This document shows, in pieces, positions 21,650 through 33,862 of a stretch of 64,000 nucleotides of DNA (position 1 is its first letter; each line of letters opens with the position of its first letter). The translations under genes were made by a program, and so were the position numbers. The stretch spans positions 124,001-188,000 of the forward strand of contig WEDG01004886.1 of NCBI GenBank assembly GCA_017591395.1, given 5' to 3'. A model generated the notes under the pieces. That model was not told the DNA's origin. It searched no databases and worked only from the letters and a program-made list of their open reading frames with translations. The DNA comes from Schistocephalus solidus. Taxonomy: Eukaryota; Platyhelminthes; Cestoda; Diphyllobothriidea; Diphyllobothriidae.

Positions 21650-22748
21650 AGTTGTTTTCGTAAATTTTCAAGTGGGTGACACAAACCCGTCGTCAGACGA
21701 AATGAGCAGAGGAGAAAGTGAAGTGGCGCGACAGAACAGATGGTGACAAACAAACAGCTGGCGTGAGTGGGTGGTGGGTGGACCATTAATCGGGGCCTGT
21801 TTTGGGACGGGGGAGGTGAGGAGAGAACAATTACATTGGCTTGTTTGAGAGGGGGAGGAGTGTGGCGAGTAACTACGGCCGGCAAGATGATCGATCATGG
21901 TTCCGGGTTGGATTTAGGGGCCACTGCGTCGGTTGGAGTTGTCGGATTGTTGAATTGCGTTTCACCATGTGTGAGGTGGGGTTGGCGAAAAGTGAGATTA
22001 ATAGACGCTAGGATTAGCAGTCGTTGCTAGTGGGTCGGCTCTCGTTAGTAAATCGTGCACGGATTCCTTCGTAATGAGCATCTAGGTCAACGTGGCAGTT
22101 AATGCTAGTTGTGCTAGAGTGCCAAGCTTCAAGGAATTCTCGAGCTTGTTTGGTGTTGGCCATGGCGATCACGTCGGTACCGTCCCAATTGAAGCGATGG
22201 TCGCATTCAAGGGAGTGCACAAACGCGAGTGATAAGGGGTCACGTTGGCGAATGGCTAGCTTATGTTCATTGATGCGAGTCCCAAGACGTCGACCTGTAT
22301 GGCCAATGTAAACAGAAGGGCAGTTGGCGCACGGTATGCGGTAAATGACATTGCTTAGTTGTTCTTTTGGAAGGGGGGCCTTTACTCTGCATAGGGTTGC
22401 GCGTATAGAGGGCGCAGGCTTGTGGGCGACAGAGATGCCAAAGTGACTTAATTGTCGAGAGATTGTTTCGAAAACACCTTGCATGTAAGGGAAGGAATAA
22501 AATTTCCTTGGCACTATATCTTCATTCGAAAAAAGGTTCTGCGTTTGTCTCTGGCGTCGAAAACAATATTTCATAATATATTTCATATATATTTCAAATG
22601 CATTGATCTCACCCAAGTAACAGTGACACGAAGTCCGTATTAAAGGCAAGCCACCGAGTCTATCTCGCTCAGATCTGAGAGAAACCAAGTTATACGCCTT
22701 CTGAATCGCGACTTTTAATGTGGCGTGATACTTTCGATTGCGTCGCAT
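21650..22748 (-). mobile_element. Penelope-like element, intact GIY-YIG reading frame and tail
   Basis: An uninterrupted 244-codon frame runs from 22748 to 22014 on the - strand. Residues 1-75 are a poorly conserved RT end (KVAIQKAYNLVS, IYMKYIMKYCFRRQ). The linker starts at FPYMQGVFETISRQL (86-100) and VAHKP (107-111). The GIY-YIG nuclease begins NVIYRIPC (133-140), with CANC, YIGHTGRRLGTR (147-158), INEHK and HRFNWDGTDVIA. It ends with EFLEAWHS (204-211) and INCHVDLDAHYEG. All expected landmark residues (two tyrosines, glycine, arginine, histidine, late glutamate) are visible. The catalytic RT palm is missing, so the element itself is incomplete. The tail (22013-21650) ends in a hammerhead-like core and meets a (TA)n tract. 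The overlapping + strand frames are shadows. Confidence 0.88.
21656..21702 (-). ncRNA. Hammerhead-like core in PLE 3' tail (-)
   Basis: On the - strand TTTCGT (21702-21697) pairs perfectly with ACGAAA (21661-21656) as stem I. CTGACGA (21696-21690) is the core (N7 may vary). Stem II is GGGT/ACCC around TTGTGTC. GAAA (21669-21666) follows, then loopless stem III AATT (21666-21663) and T21662 as the expected cleavage base. Three extra bases (CTT) sit between stem II and GAAA, which may weaken it. Confidence 0.55.
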
Positions 22749-23069
22749 TTATTTTGGTTTATTCTTTTTTTATTTACTTGTGAGAAATTATCCACAGTAT
22801 GTCTGTTACTCTTTCTATCTCTATTTTGCTCTATTTTTTGCTCTATTTCCCCATGTACAAGTAGACCTACCTGGCATATTAACCGAGTCTTGATGAGATT
22901 TGTTATCGGAATTCCATAGGATGTAGACCAACTACACACATTTCCTGCAGTAATTATAGCTACGCCGTGATACAATGATCCATGATCCAAATCTCCTCGA
23001 GCATCTTTCTGGTTCAGCCCACTGTGGAGGGCAAAGATGGCAACACACGTATCTCCCAATGATTCAGAT
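22749..23069. repeat. Left part of an unidentified dispersed repeat
   Basis: 22940-23060 resembles 23715-23830: both hold TGCAGTAAT, then 'TTCAGCCCACTGTGGAGG' or 'TCAAGCCCAGTGTGGAGG', followed by CACA-rich sequence. The 114-codon frame on the - strand (23059-22715) crosses the PLE boundary and has no recognisable domain, so I do not call it a gene. Confidence 0.45.
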
Positions 23070-23480
23070 TAAATGAGCTAAATATTCATTGGCCATTAAA
23101 TCATATCACATAGGACGATAGGAAGAGCAGCTGATTAGCAATGATTCGCTGCTGGTTTATCGCATTTTGAGCAATTTTAGACTGTTCGACCGCCATAGAT
23201 TATGCCTTACAGGATCTGCTCAGACATTGTGATGGCCGCATTATGGTGACATACAATGGACGAATTCACTTACGTTTGTATCATCCATGTCTCCTTTTCT
23301 TTAATCACCCACCAGGATCTGATGGTAAGGCAACGTCAGGAAGATGGGAGTTAGGCGTGGACGCAGACACTAACAACACCAAAAAGCCGGTCTCTAAGTG
23401 TCACAAATTACGTGGCCCGATCTACGTATCTGTATAAACTTCCTCGATCTCACACCATTGACAAGGTTACAAAAGAGACA
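23070..23480 (+). repeat. Dispersed repeat, copy 1 (partner at 33863-34245)
   Basis: Over about 380 bp this region aligns with 33863-34245 in the same orientation. Shared landmarks include CGCATTTTGA then 'CAATTTT' or 'CAACTTTCGAC', GTTCGA(C/T)CGCCATAG, TCTGCTCAGACATTGTG, GGATCTGATGG and CTCACACCATTGA or TTCACACCATTGA. Neither copy has an open frame running through. No terminal repeat, RT or tRNA-like segment is visible, so the class is unknown. Confidence 0.7.
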
Positions 23481-23599
23481 TTACATAATTTCTACCTCTC
23501 TAAATTCTCACACAAACCGATTTGAAAGCTTTCCAAGTCACTTTTAATATGGTTATGTGATAAATGTAAGCAAGATAGGGTTGTTTTATTTGTAGAAAG

Positions 23600-23880
23600 C
23601 TTTGATTCGCTGTTGGTCAACAGGCTGTCCAACCATCAATACCAACAGCTTATATGATTGGCAGCAATGGATGGGTCCTAGAAAAAAGTTATGATGTACG
23701 CATTAACTGCAGTAATAAAATGTTTTCACGGACTCCTTACAGTCCCGCATTTATGTTCTTTGATCCAGTTATGACGATTTTTTGTCAAGCCCAGTGTGGA
23801 GGTCACAATTACACACAATCAAAATGACAGTCGATACTGGTACGTCCTTTCATCCCACTTCATGGCACGCCTTGAGGTAG
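23600..23880 (+). repeat. Partial second copy of the 22.9-kb repeat segment
   Basis: 23715-23830 aligns loosely with 22940-23060 (see that entry). It lies just after copy 1, so the family may include a local partial duplication. Similarity is modest. Confidence 0.4.
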
Positions 23881-26189
23881 TCCATGTCTAATGGGGTACA
23901 ATCGGAAGAAGACATGATGTAGCCTAAACTGATAATAAAACTCGCTTATCTAATCTGATTTCGTGACGGGGCCTCGCACACCACATGTGCAAGTTAACTT
24001 AGACAGCCGCAGATAACAGTTAATTTTAATGTCCTAAGAGGCAGGTTAGAAGCGTACTCGACATATGCATTCGAATTGTTCTAGAAAAACATTGAAATAC
24101 GCAAAATGATAAATTACAGGCAATTATGGGCTTAATCACGGTTGCCTCTGTGGCCTTACGAGACTACTGTAATTGATTGCTTTAACACTCTAATGTGATG
24201 CGGAATTTGCGACAATAGCTGTAAGGGGATTTCCTAAATTAGTGGAAGGCCTGCAACACAGAGAAAAGCCCTTTTAAACAGAGGCATCAGGACACTCATA
24301 CATAACTCAAATTATTCACGCCTTCAGGGTTAGCCACAAGTAAATCTAGGTACTGCTATATTATAAACAATGAAGTCCAGGTTTGATTATATTCAACCCT
24401 TGAAGTTTAACACATTCAGCCTCATGTTGACAGCTTTCTTAAAAATACCCTCCAGCAGCATTGCTGGAGAGCATTGTGTAATGCAATATAGTGTTCGGAA
24501 GGCATACACGACAAGCCGTTTGGACAATGTACCGTAATGCAAGTTCACAGTGCTTGACGCGAAAATAATGAAAATTTTATTTTTTAACGCAATGAAATGC
24601 TGCGAAAAAGTCGCATTGGTTTTAATTATGTTTTTCTTTACTTGACGGACTATTATGTAGGACGTGCACTAACAGATGTGCTAATTATTCTGTTGCGATT
24701 ATATGGCAAAATGTTGGTTACATAATACTGAAAGTGAAAACATTGCGGTAAAATTCTGCAACGCGAAATTTGAAATTGCAATTTCAAAACCCAGGAAAAT
24801 ACTGAAAAGATCGAAGTGGATGCAAATTATGCTATAAGCGCGCATGAATTTTTGGAGCCGGTCTTCGTCTCTTTGTTCTTTACGTCTGAAGACCTGAAAA
24901 AAGGTATCTACGGTGAGGAAAACAAACGGATCTCTACACACCTGCATAGGCTTATTTATTGGTCGACATTTACATTAAACAGTTAAATTTAGCAATCCAC
25001 TTAATGCACTCAGTTGAAAGAGATAGTTTTGACTACGAAAACTCGCAAAAAACAGAGACCGTTCAAGTAGAGCCTGAGCGTTACTTACTCTACGTAGTAG
25101 TTGGTTAGCGAAAGTCCCTGGCTGTGAACCAAGAAGGAAAAGACCGGTGCAATTTTAAAATATTTGCGCGCAGTCGCACAGCCCTGGAGAACACTCGATC
25201 AATGGATTAACTAAAATACCTGAATATACGTGGGCTAAGTTGTAATGGAAATAATCATAGATGAAGAATATGATCGACTATATCTCGTTAGTTTATTGAT
25301 AAACTGACCTGCCACTTTTGGCTAGAAAAATACATTTGGGCACTGATTTAAATAAAACAAATTATGTGACGGTGTTTAATGACTATTGCAGTAGTGTATT
25401 TGAAGTCCCTGGTTACGCTTAAACCGTCAAAGCATCCGCCTTTGGGCAGCGATTAAACTAAAAATGGGTTAAGACAGCAGAGAGGCTACGAAATTATTTT
25501 TAAAAACACACATTAATCTTCTCATTTATTTGCTTTTTCACATATGGAGAGGGAAAATGTTATCGGGAATAAATGCCAAGTCCTCAGTCTCTGCGTTTTT
25601 GTTAGCCCCTGGACAATCTCTGCCCAAAACCCATTTCCTGATACCTACTGCAACCGGTAAGCCAGTATTCTAGAAGGTACTGAGAAAGAATTCTGCCAGA
25701 ATTTTGCCTATTTTGTATTGGTGTTGCTGAGTTATTGCAAGCTACCATCTGCCGGCTAATGGTAATGATGAGACAAATGCAAGCTATAAAGAAGCAGAGG
25801 GTTGGATGGCCGGAACAGGAAGATGCTCCGCATTTTTCGGTTTGCTTTCATACTCATTTTAGTTATCTCAGGTGCTGCGAGGAACTCATTTCATCGCATC
25901 TACGGGAATAAGGTCAGTAGTCAAACCTGCCTTCTGTTTTTAAATGCTTTATGAATATACGAATTTCTTTGTTTTGATACAAGCAAAAATATTTTGGGTG
26001 ACATACTTGAAACAGAAAAATCAATAATCCTTAGATTTCAAAATAAGATTTCTGTCAATAATGTTTACTGCTAGTAAATCTAAAACGAGTAAGGATGGTA
26101 AGAGAGTAGTCTTTCGCCTCTTTTTCAGGGTGCAGCAATAATTGACTGCAGTTCCAAGAAACTCTGTGTTTTTTCTGTTCTCCAGGGAT
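23881..26189. other. Featureless region
   Basis: About 2.3 kb with no gene, RNA or repeat that I recognise. The 82-codon frame at 24947-24699 (-) has no family signature. Confidence 0.45.
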
Positions 26190-26410
26190 TACTTATTTAA
26201 GCCCCATGGCAGGACTTTGGAAGAGGCAGTACAGTGATCAATTCCCGGGAACTTACCCTTATGTATAACGTTAGATTTGATTGAAGCCTACAATTAGAGT
26301 TGGGGTTATGGCCGAGGTTAATGTTTTGGTATTGGTATCAAACAAGTTACGACTAAAGTTTGGTTTAGGAAAAGTATAATGCTAAGGACACGGCTACCTG
26401 TAATTTTGTG
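26190..26410 (-). repeat. CCTAAC-rich dispersed repeat, copy 1
   Basis: On the - strand this reads CCGTGTCCTTAGCATTATA, then repeated C(C/T)TAA(A/C)C-like steps, GGGTAAGTTCCCGGGAATTG and ATCACTGTACTG. The order of motifs matches 27295-27420 and 34545-34765 on the + strand. The similarity is low but spread over the whole segment. It is not a telomeric array, because the CCCTAA-like steps are irregular. Confidence 0.45.
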
Positions 26411-27294
26411 CAAGTTTTTGTTTATTACATGAGGGCACATTCACTCACCTGCTCTATCTGAGTGGTCATGTAAGCAATCCCGACTTGGTAAATTCATAAT
26501 TCTAATGCTTCAAATATTCCTGATAGTAGGACGTTAGGTAGAAAAGCTGAGCAACGGAATGCAATGTACCGAACGGACATACACATCACCTCTGTAGATA
26601 AGAATGGTCACTGCCACCTACTGGCCATTCATTTTTGTCTCCTGACATATTTTTCCATAAATACACAGTATACACAATATAATTCGGTTGTTTGATATTT
26701 GGCGGCATATTAAGTGCAGGATAAATGCATCCCCCGGAGAATGAGATAGAGAGAGAGAAATAGAGCATTTTAAGAGCTTGGTGTAGAGTGCATGCTCTCT
26801 GCAGTTGCGCATTTACTCTCGAAAGGCCATTACGAAGGTATTGCATGACTATGGGCAAAGATAACTTTGCCAAAGCGTGTTTAGCATACCAGGAGGGGTA
26901 GGCTCTAACTGAAACTTTATTTGCGGCAGCCAAAGGATCATCGAAATTGGTTTACACGCGAATGCATGTTTGCTTAATACATAATGTGATAGAAAATGGC
27001 TTTATTCGCCAAAACCTCTTGTCCCAGCAATGACATCTATTTCCTTCTTAATTACATCCTAAAACTCGCATTTTCGCTTGTATCGGCAAGGTACTGTATA
27101 GTTAACATTCGATCACTGAATCAAGAGAGAGCATGCTATAACGGTCATGCAACTTGGAATTCGTAGACTCTTATTTACTGTTTTAGTGAAGGTTGCGTAC
27201 TACGTACGTGGTCCGTAAACGGAAAACATAAACAAAACTTGCTGCACGTAAATAATAAAGAGGACCTGCACGTACCTTCAGTAAGAGTAAGTAC
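26411..27294. other. No recognised feature
   Basis: Contains a 115-codon frame on the - strand (26933-26586) that begins MAAANKVSVRAYPSWYAKHA. Composition is not implausible for protein, but I see no domain, no splice sites that extend it and no repeat match. A chance frame is the simplest reading. Confidence 0.35.
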
Positions 27295-27420
27295 TTCGTG
27301 TCCTGCTCCTAAAGATAACCCTAACATATACATCAACGTAGCTGTAAACTTACCCTAACTGTAATGTTTCTGGAAGTTGGCGCCAAACCGCCTTATTGCT
27401 GGTGATCACTGATTTTTTTC
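27295..27420 (+). repeat. CCTAAC-rich dispersed repeat, copy 2 (short)
   Basis: Shares CGTGTCCTGCTCCTAAAG, two CCCTAAC steps, then GGAAGTTGGCGCCAAACCGC and TGATCACTG with the copies at 26190-26410 (-) and 34545-34765 (+). Confidence 0.45.
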
Positions 27421-27478
27421 CTGCATTATATTAATCTTTGTCGACTTTGTTCATCTGCGTATACTACTACTACTGGTA

Positions 27479-27793
27479 GCCACTTTGCGGCTGCTTACGG
27501 GGCTCAACAATGAATCCCTAAGTCAGAGCGGGACGCATGTGTGCCGTTAACGAGCGTTGAGCGTTCATCAACGAATTAACTTGACAAATAATCCTTAGTA
27601 CATGAACTTCGAAAGCACCGATTACCAAAGTCGATGGATGTGTCACATTACACAAAACACGTGAAGCAACGGTGGCATCGGGATCCCTCCTCAAGGAATA
27701 AGGCAGCATTCACAAAGTCTTTGTAGCCCGTTGTTTAATTTTAGCAAATATCTGCTCTCGGGGCCTTGTGGCCGTAATTCAGTTTGCAGCACG
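27479..27793. other. Segment framed by two CTA tracts
   Basis: A short (ACT)4-like run at 27464-27476 and the long CTA tract from 27794 bracket about 315 bp of GC-richer unique-looking sequence. A 63-codon frame on the - strand (27709-27518) has no match I know. The arrangement would fit an insertion into, or a repeat family that ends in, a CTA microsatellite. Confidence 0.35.
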
Positions 27794-27820
27794 TACTACT
27801 ACTACTACTACTACTACTAT

Positions 27821-27871
<51 letters not shown>

Positions 27872-27923
27872 CACTACTACTACTACTACTTCACTTCTAC
27901 TACTACTACTACTACTTCTACTT

Positions 27924-27965
<42 letters not shown>

Positions 27966-28300
27966 ATACTACTACTACTACTACCACTTCTACTACTTCT
28001 ACTACTACTACTTCTACTGCACTACTTCTTCTACTACTACTACTACATACTACTACTACTACAACTAATACTACTACTACTACGACTACTACTTCTTCTA
28101 CTACTACTACTACTTCTACTACTACTACTTCTACTACTACTACTACTTCTAACTACTACTACTACTACTACTACTTCTACTACTACTTCTACTAATTCTA
28201 CTACTACTACTACTTTACTACTACTACTACTTCTACTACTACTACTACTACTACTACTTCTTCTTATACTACTAATACTAATACTACTACTACTACTACT
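27794..28300. repeat. Long (CTA)n / (TAC)n trinucleotide tract
   Basis: About 507 bp of TAC/ACT/CTA repeats with scattered TTC, AAT and CCA interruptions. All long frames here (poly-Y, poly-T, poly-L on +, poly-S and poly-V on -) are products of the repeat and are not genes. The interruptions show an old, diverged tract with purer blocks at 27794-27888 and 27898-27960. Confidence 0.98.
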
Positions 28301-31300
28301 TAAATTTACATGTAGATAGAGCGTGGGGGCATTCACATTGCATAGGTACCTATCTAGTTAATATAAAGTGTTAACCTGGTCACCATCAGTCTTCATTGCG
28401 TGTCACCTCATCGAGTTCATGAACTTATTTTCAACTATGTTATAAATGGCATCAAAAAGCGATTTCATACAAAAACCGCCTAATGTTCGCCGAAATTGAA
28501 AGAATGAGCACAATTTGTAGTACGCATTCATTAACTAAAACAAAACAGTTTTTAAAGCGATTCAGCATACAATAATAATTGAAGGGCAACTGCAAAATGT
28601 AATGTATATGCATGAACTCACAAATTCACAGAAAACTAAACGAAGTTTTTGTGGAATTTTCCGGCTACTATTTGTGCCGGGAAGATATGAAAATTATGGA
28701 ATGGTTGCCGACACAATCGTAGTGCTGAGATTTTGGGGCGGCGTATACTTATATCGCAGCAGGTGTATTGTAATTGCCAGGAGTATTTGTCTTATTTTCA
28801 CAATGAACAATGTTTCAAATTATTTCTGGTTTCACGTTATCTTTTTTGACGGCAAAAGGTAGAATAATATTTTCACAAAGACAGCAATGACACTGAATTT
28901 TTGAGCAAAATCCGCTAAATTTGTAACACGTAGAATGCTTACTTTAGACGAACCTCTTCATGTTTAGCTGCCCAACTCATATCAAGATCGCCTTCTTTTC
29001 ATAAATCGTCTGGTAACCGAATTTGACCATCCGACTGGCTGAAGACAGTTGTTAACAATTCTTAATGGTACCTTTCCCTTCTGCTTACCTATATAGCTAA
29101 AAGTTTTAATATACTTCGATCATGAATAACTCATGTACCTGTATACTGTCCGAAACAAGTAACGTTAAAAACTGCATTAACGCGGTGGTCTAGTAGACTG
29201 GCCTACCAAAACTGGTCAGTGATTAGATTTCGTTTGGTAGCAATCCTAAATCATTGACTGTCAAAGAGCATTCGCGCATTTGCGCTGTATACTGGGTGGT
29301 TATATTTTCACTTATTTTATTTCTTTTCTTTTTACTTATTTTCTTAGTAATACTAAGGGTATTCTTGTTTATGAAAGAGCACTTTACGTTTAGCAATATG
29401 TTTAGCTGGATATCAATTGGTGAAGCACACCTAAATGGTATGTTGGGCGATGTCCGCTAATAAACCAGAAGTAGCCATTGTAACCTCCTTGGTCTTGGCC
29501 GGTAGTAGAATACAGCATGCACTTCATTAAAAGGAAGATGCTTGATGCTTTGAGTATCGCATGTATCAATCATTTCTTTAAATGTTGTCAGGGTATTTCC
29601 TTCAAAATTTTGAGATCTGCAGTTAATTTGCCTCAGAGACAATTAATGAATCGTAACGTTTGTGTATAAAGTCCAATATAGTTACCTGGATGAAGTTGCT
29701 TTTGTAGTTCACTTTCCTCAAGAGAGGTGGGTAACAGTTTTCGTGCGTATAAATGTACACAAAGTTACTAATCTTCATCCTTTACACGCCGCTTATTCCT
29801 CAACGAAATGCCGATGTGCATTTGCTGGCTGGATCGTTTTGGAACCTCAAAAATCCCTTAACCTTCAGCGTTGAGTCTGGCCAGTGTGCGAAGCAGCCCG
29901 CTTCGTAGATTCCCTATCTCCGGAAACATCGCCCAAAATTCTGAAACGGGTTTTCGATTCAGAATTTGCCCTAGTAGGTTTTTTATTCTGATTATCTCGC
30001 AGCCTTATCCCACAATATTTATTTCACACTAGGCTACCACCTTTCGACGACCTTCTTGCTGACAGCCTGTAAAAAATAAACTCTACAAAAATGGTATCTT
30101 AATTAGCATGCAATTTTTCTCACTGATTACAACTGTCCTTATAAATTCAAATTTATTTTATAGTTAAATTGCATGTAAATATTATCTCTTATACTCGTTT
30201 GGTAGCAACTTGTTCCTAGAAATTGTATACTTAAAGAAAGAACTCTTTTAGTTTTATAAAGTTTGTAACTTGCAAAATAATTTTGAACCCTACATTCAAG
30301 GTTTTTAAACTAAATGCTCTATAAATTACGATAAAGAGAAACCATGCGGTCTTCTTCCGTACAAGGATGAGGTCAGACATTTCTCATAATATTTGCAATA
30401 GATGTGGATCATGATATTACCATTGTAGGTAATATAAATAAATGTTTTTCACTATGTAGCCAAATAGTTATTACAATGTCTTTCTAAAATCTTATAATTA
30501 GAAACTCTTTCGAACCAAAATTTACCATTATTCAACAAAAACTTAAATTTTTATGCATTTTTCTGCCAAACGCGTAAGGAAAAGATTATTTTTTGCATGT
30601 TGTATGTAAAAAATAGTTTAATATAAAAGGGCAGTATTACTAATTTAGTGGGATTTACGGCGTCTGATTTTTCCGTCGATTAAAAAGAAGTTGGTTAAAA
30701 ATCCAGCATCCTACTGTGACATCTGAAATTTAATCGGAGTACCTTACACATTGCACAATTTTGGTCGATATTTCATGAGATAGATAATCTACTGTACGCA
30801 GTGCTTGAAGGTTTTTTTCCATTTCACAGCACGTTTTGCTGCATCAAATGCGCGAATATACGTTACTTGTGCCGAATGCATTATAGCAGTTAAGTGTCAT
30901 TTCCCCTTTTCGAAGAAGTCTTTAAAATATATTCATTGTCGATTGTAAATGCCCTTTCTGATTCAGAGTACGCCTTCGTTTAATGCTTCTTTCATAAATC
31001 TTTTGAAAGGTTTACATGAAAAAATAATTTATAACCTTAAATAATTACTTTTCTTTCCTCAACATTCAAAAGTCTACTTTATATCGAATGTCCTTTTAAT
31101 TTTACTTTCTTAAGTAGTTTATTTTGTTCGTCGTTTACATTCCTTGTGCTTTCTTAATCGCCTAATTTGCTGAAATTTGAACTTCTGCACTGTCCTTCCC
31201 TACCTGATTGTTAGTCTTTAATCCTGCTACCTTACTTATAAAATATGTCTTTTTCACATGCATCCTTCGACTGCTTTACGCTGAGCTGGTATTTATAATG

Positions 31301-32899
31301 TCTCTTTATATCTACCGGATATTTTACAACTGTCAAGTAATCATCCGAACAAAATCTCAATTATTTAAGCATTTATTTCCTGGTTCGAAATTAAACTATG
31401 CGAGTAGATCAGAATTTATTTGGTAACAAGAAAATTTCGCGACTGCTCATCAGGTGTATAATGTGAATAATGAATAAAGGAATAAAAAAATTTTATTTCG
31501 CACAGAAAAATCGATGCAAAAATCAACGTCAGTTGTTTAGTGTAACAATGCTATTCAATAAAATTAATAACGCAAAATAAATACATTCCTCGCTTTTTCC
31601 TTGTTCAAATTGCAAATAGCGCTACTAGAAATCGGCCTATATTCGGCACCTGAAACCGGATCTGTGTTAATATTTGGAGTACGAGGTTATTCTAAACTAT
31701 CCATTGTAATATTAAGCTCCTTGCTTTACATACGCCCCTTTAATTTGTCCTTTCGCTTTCTTGTTCTTCTCATTATATTTTAATTGTCTTATTATATTGA
31801 TTATTCTCATGTGGCATAATCACTGGCATTGCTATTTTGCATCGATTCCTCTGTACGAATTCACGTTTCCTGTATTTACTTATTTGTACACATTTGTTAT
31901 GCAGAAACAAGTAACAGCTGATGAGCTTTCGCAATATGTTTCGGTACAAGATCGATGCCATTATTCATACTCTTCATTCTGAAATCTTTCTGTCCCATGC
32001 CAGTCCTATCCCTTGCCATATTTGCGTATCTGGTACGAGATTTTACACGTAAAATGAGTAAAATTCCGAAACTAAAATGGCACTACCCCATAGAAGTTGA
32101 ACCAATTCGTTCTTCATCAGTATTTTTTTCCTCAATATATTAAAATGATATTTTAAAATAAAGCGTGTTCCCTTTTTTTCTGTTTCACATTTCGCGTTTA
32201 TCCGCATAAATAATCAAAGTCAAATCTCTGTAATTGCTGCATAAGTTCAATTGCGGGAATACTGGGGATGACTAGCATAGTTTTGCATTTAAATATGCTT
32301 TTTTGCAAAAATGCTGTTTATTTAAATGTTAATGTAAATAGTGACCACTGATTGAAGCGGAAAAAAAATTTCAGTGCGTAAGCTAAGGGGTTTGAAAAGT
32401 ACCGAAATAACGTTTCCAGAATTCATTTGGACTTTCATATCCATCATCGAATAAAAGCATGCCCAACAAAAAGTTATGTTCACATGATTGGGTCTTGCGT
32501 TGGCTTTATTTTAGGGTGAGAGCTAATTTTCTGTGATTTTGTAGAACTCTCTTCACTCTCAGCCACCTTAATCAGTTTTATCTAGCCTTAACCTTTGCAT
32601 TAAGTTGCTTAATACTTTCATGCTTCGCGGACATATATTTTTTAAACTTTAAGTAATTAACGACTCCGATGCGAGAATCCGTATACATTTCCAACAATAA
32701 ATGAGTACATAAGTATTGTAGATATCCGTTAGTATCTTAAGTAATGCATGTCAGTAACCGAATGTTTGTAAAATGCAGCAGCAAATGAATTCGGAATGTC
32801 AATCTTGATTATAGATAAGTAAACGACATCGTTGGGGCAATGAGTTTATTCATCTGAATTTTCGGATCCTAACTTGAATCCATTTTCAGGGCAGTATTC
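28301..32899. other. AT-rich region, no recognised gene
   Basis: About 4.6 kb. Frames of 60-86 codons (28602-28862, 29254-29460, 29662-29874, 31208-31426, 31761-31982) carry no family motif. A tRNA A-box-like GTGGTCTAGTAGACTGG at about 29183-29199 has no good B box. 30000-32900 has many homopolymer runs. Confidence 0.45.
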
Positions 32900-33420
32900 A
32901 ATACGTAGTATTTATTGGATATAGTCTCTCAGCTGTGGCATGTCGATGGTAATTCAAGCTTTCCTCATTATTAAGGATGACTGTCCTCAGATGCGTTATT
33001 CTTTTGATGGCCGACATGCGGCCCGTTATACTCTAAAATTCCATCAACCTTATTGGAGTTTGGCATGATGCTTGCTCCGCTAACTCGCTCACCGGCTCTG
33101 TAGTTGGAAAATGGGTACGCATAAGTGCTCCCAAAGTGTCTGATTGCTTTTGGCCAAACGGACTCCCAAAACCGGATATGGGAGGTCATTTTACTTGTTT
33201 TTAGACTAGGAGACTCTAAACCAACATGAAAGCAACTCATGCCTCATGCGGTGATCACCTCTTACGAGACCTTTGGCCTTATCAAACCAGAATGAGTCGT
33301 GACATGCGAATTGGCGTAATGTCACCACGTTGCTCTTTTGTGTTCGGCAATTTACATTTGGATTGTACTACTAGTTTCTTGATTAGACTTCATGTGACTG
33401 TGAAGGCGTAACGTGGCAGA
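32900..33420 (-). mobile_element. Penelope-like element remnant, GIY-YIG C-terminus and tail
   Basis: On the - strand from about 33320: FACHDSFWFDKAKGLVRGD, HRMRHELLSCWFRVS, a stop, then NDLPYPVLGVRL. This is the end of a PLE endonuclease of the 'RGDNR..REL..WF.GPQSINKCNDLP' type, also seen at 37.9-39.5 kb. The tail continues to about 32900 and shares GGTGAGCGAGTTAGCGGAGC-like and CGGCCCGCATGTCGG-like segments with the tails at 38.0 and 39.4 kb. The 89-codon frame at 33240-32971 is mostly tail sequence and should not be read as a gene. Confidence 0.75.
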
Positions 33421-33862
33421 TGAATCCGTTGAGTAACAAAATAATATCGTATTAACAGTAACGACATATTTTTACCACCCCTCCGGCTGGTGGCTTGAAT
33501 ACTTAAAAATATCCTCTTCCATTTGAGGTTGATATTCAGATGATTTCGTGCAAGAATTGAAAAAATCCTATACCTCAATAGGATAAATTAAGTTTTAAAT
33601 TTAGTTTTTGCAGGTTTCAGGATAATTTCTAATAACTGTGCGGTCAATAATTCTAGAACGTAAATGAAATTCTCAAGGCAATTATAGAGATTAAAGTTCA
33701 ATCAAGTGCAGCTTAAGCGTTGCTCAGAAGGACAGATAAGGAAGCAAGAGAAAACAGTCATTTATAGAACCAAAATTTGCAAATAATTTGCAGTTACCAA
33801 GCACGGAGTAGCCAAGCAGCACGCATTGATTCTGATTACAGTGGCCTTTTATCATAAGCTGA
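33421..33862. other. Spacer, nothing recognised
   Basis: AT-rich sequence between a PLE remnant and the dispersed repeat copy 2. The two frames on the - strand (33578-33390 and 33933-33724) show no known motif. Confidence 0.4.

Noticed and set aside
26586..26933. 115-codon - strand frame as a gene
   Set aside because: No domain, splice context or composition shift sets it apart from chance.
27731..28336. Long frames of poly-tyrosine, poly-threonine, poly-leucine and poly-serine on both strands
   Set aside because: They are translations of the CTA trinucleotide tract and carry no independent evidence of coding.
29175..29245. tRNA A-box-like GTGGTCTAGTAGACTGG
   Set aside because: No acceptable B box at normal distance; the similarity may be chance.
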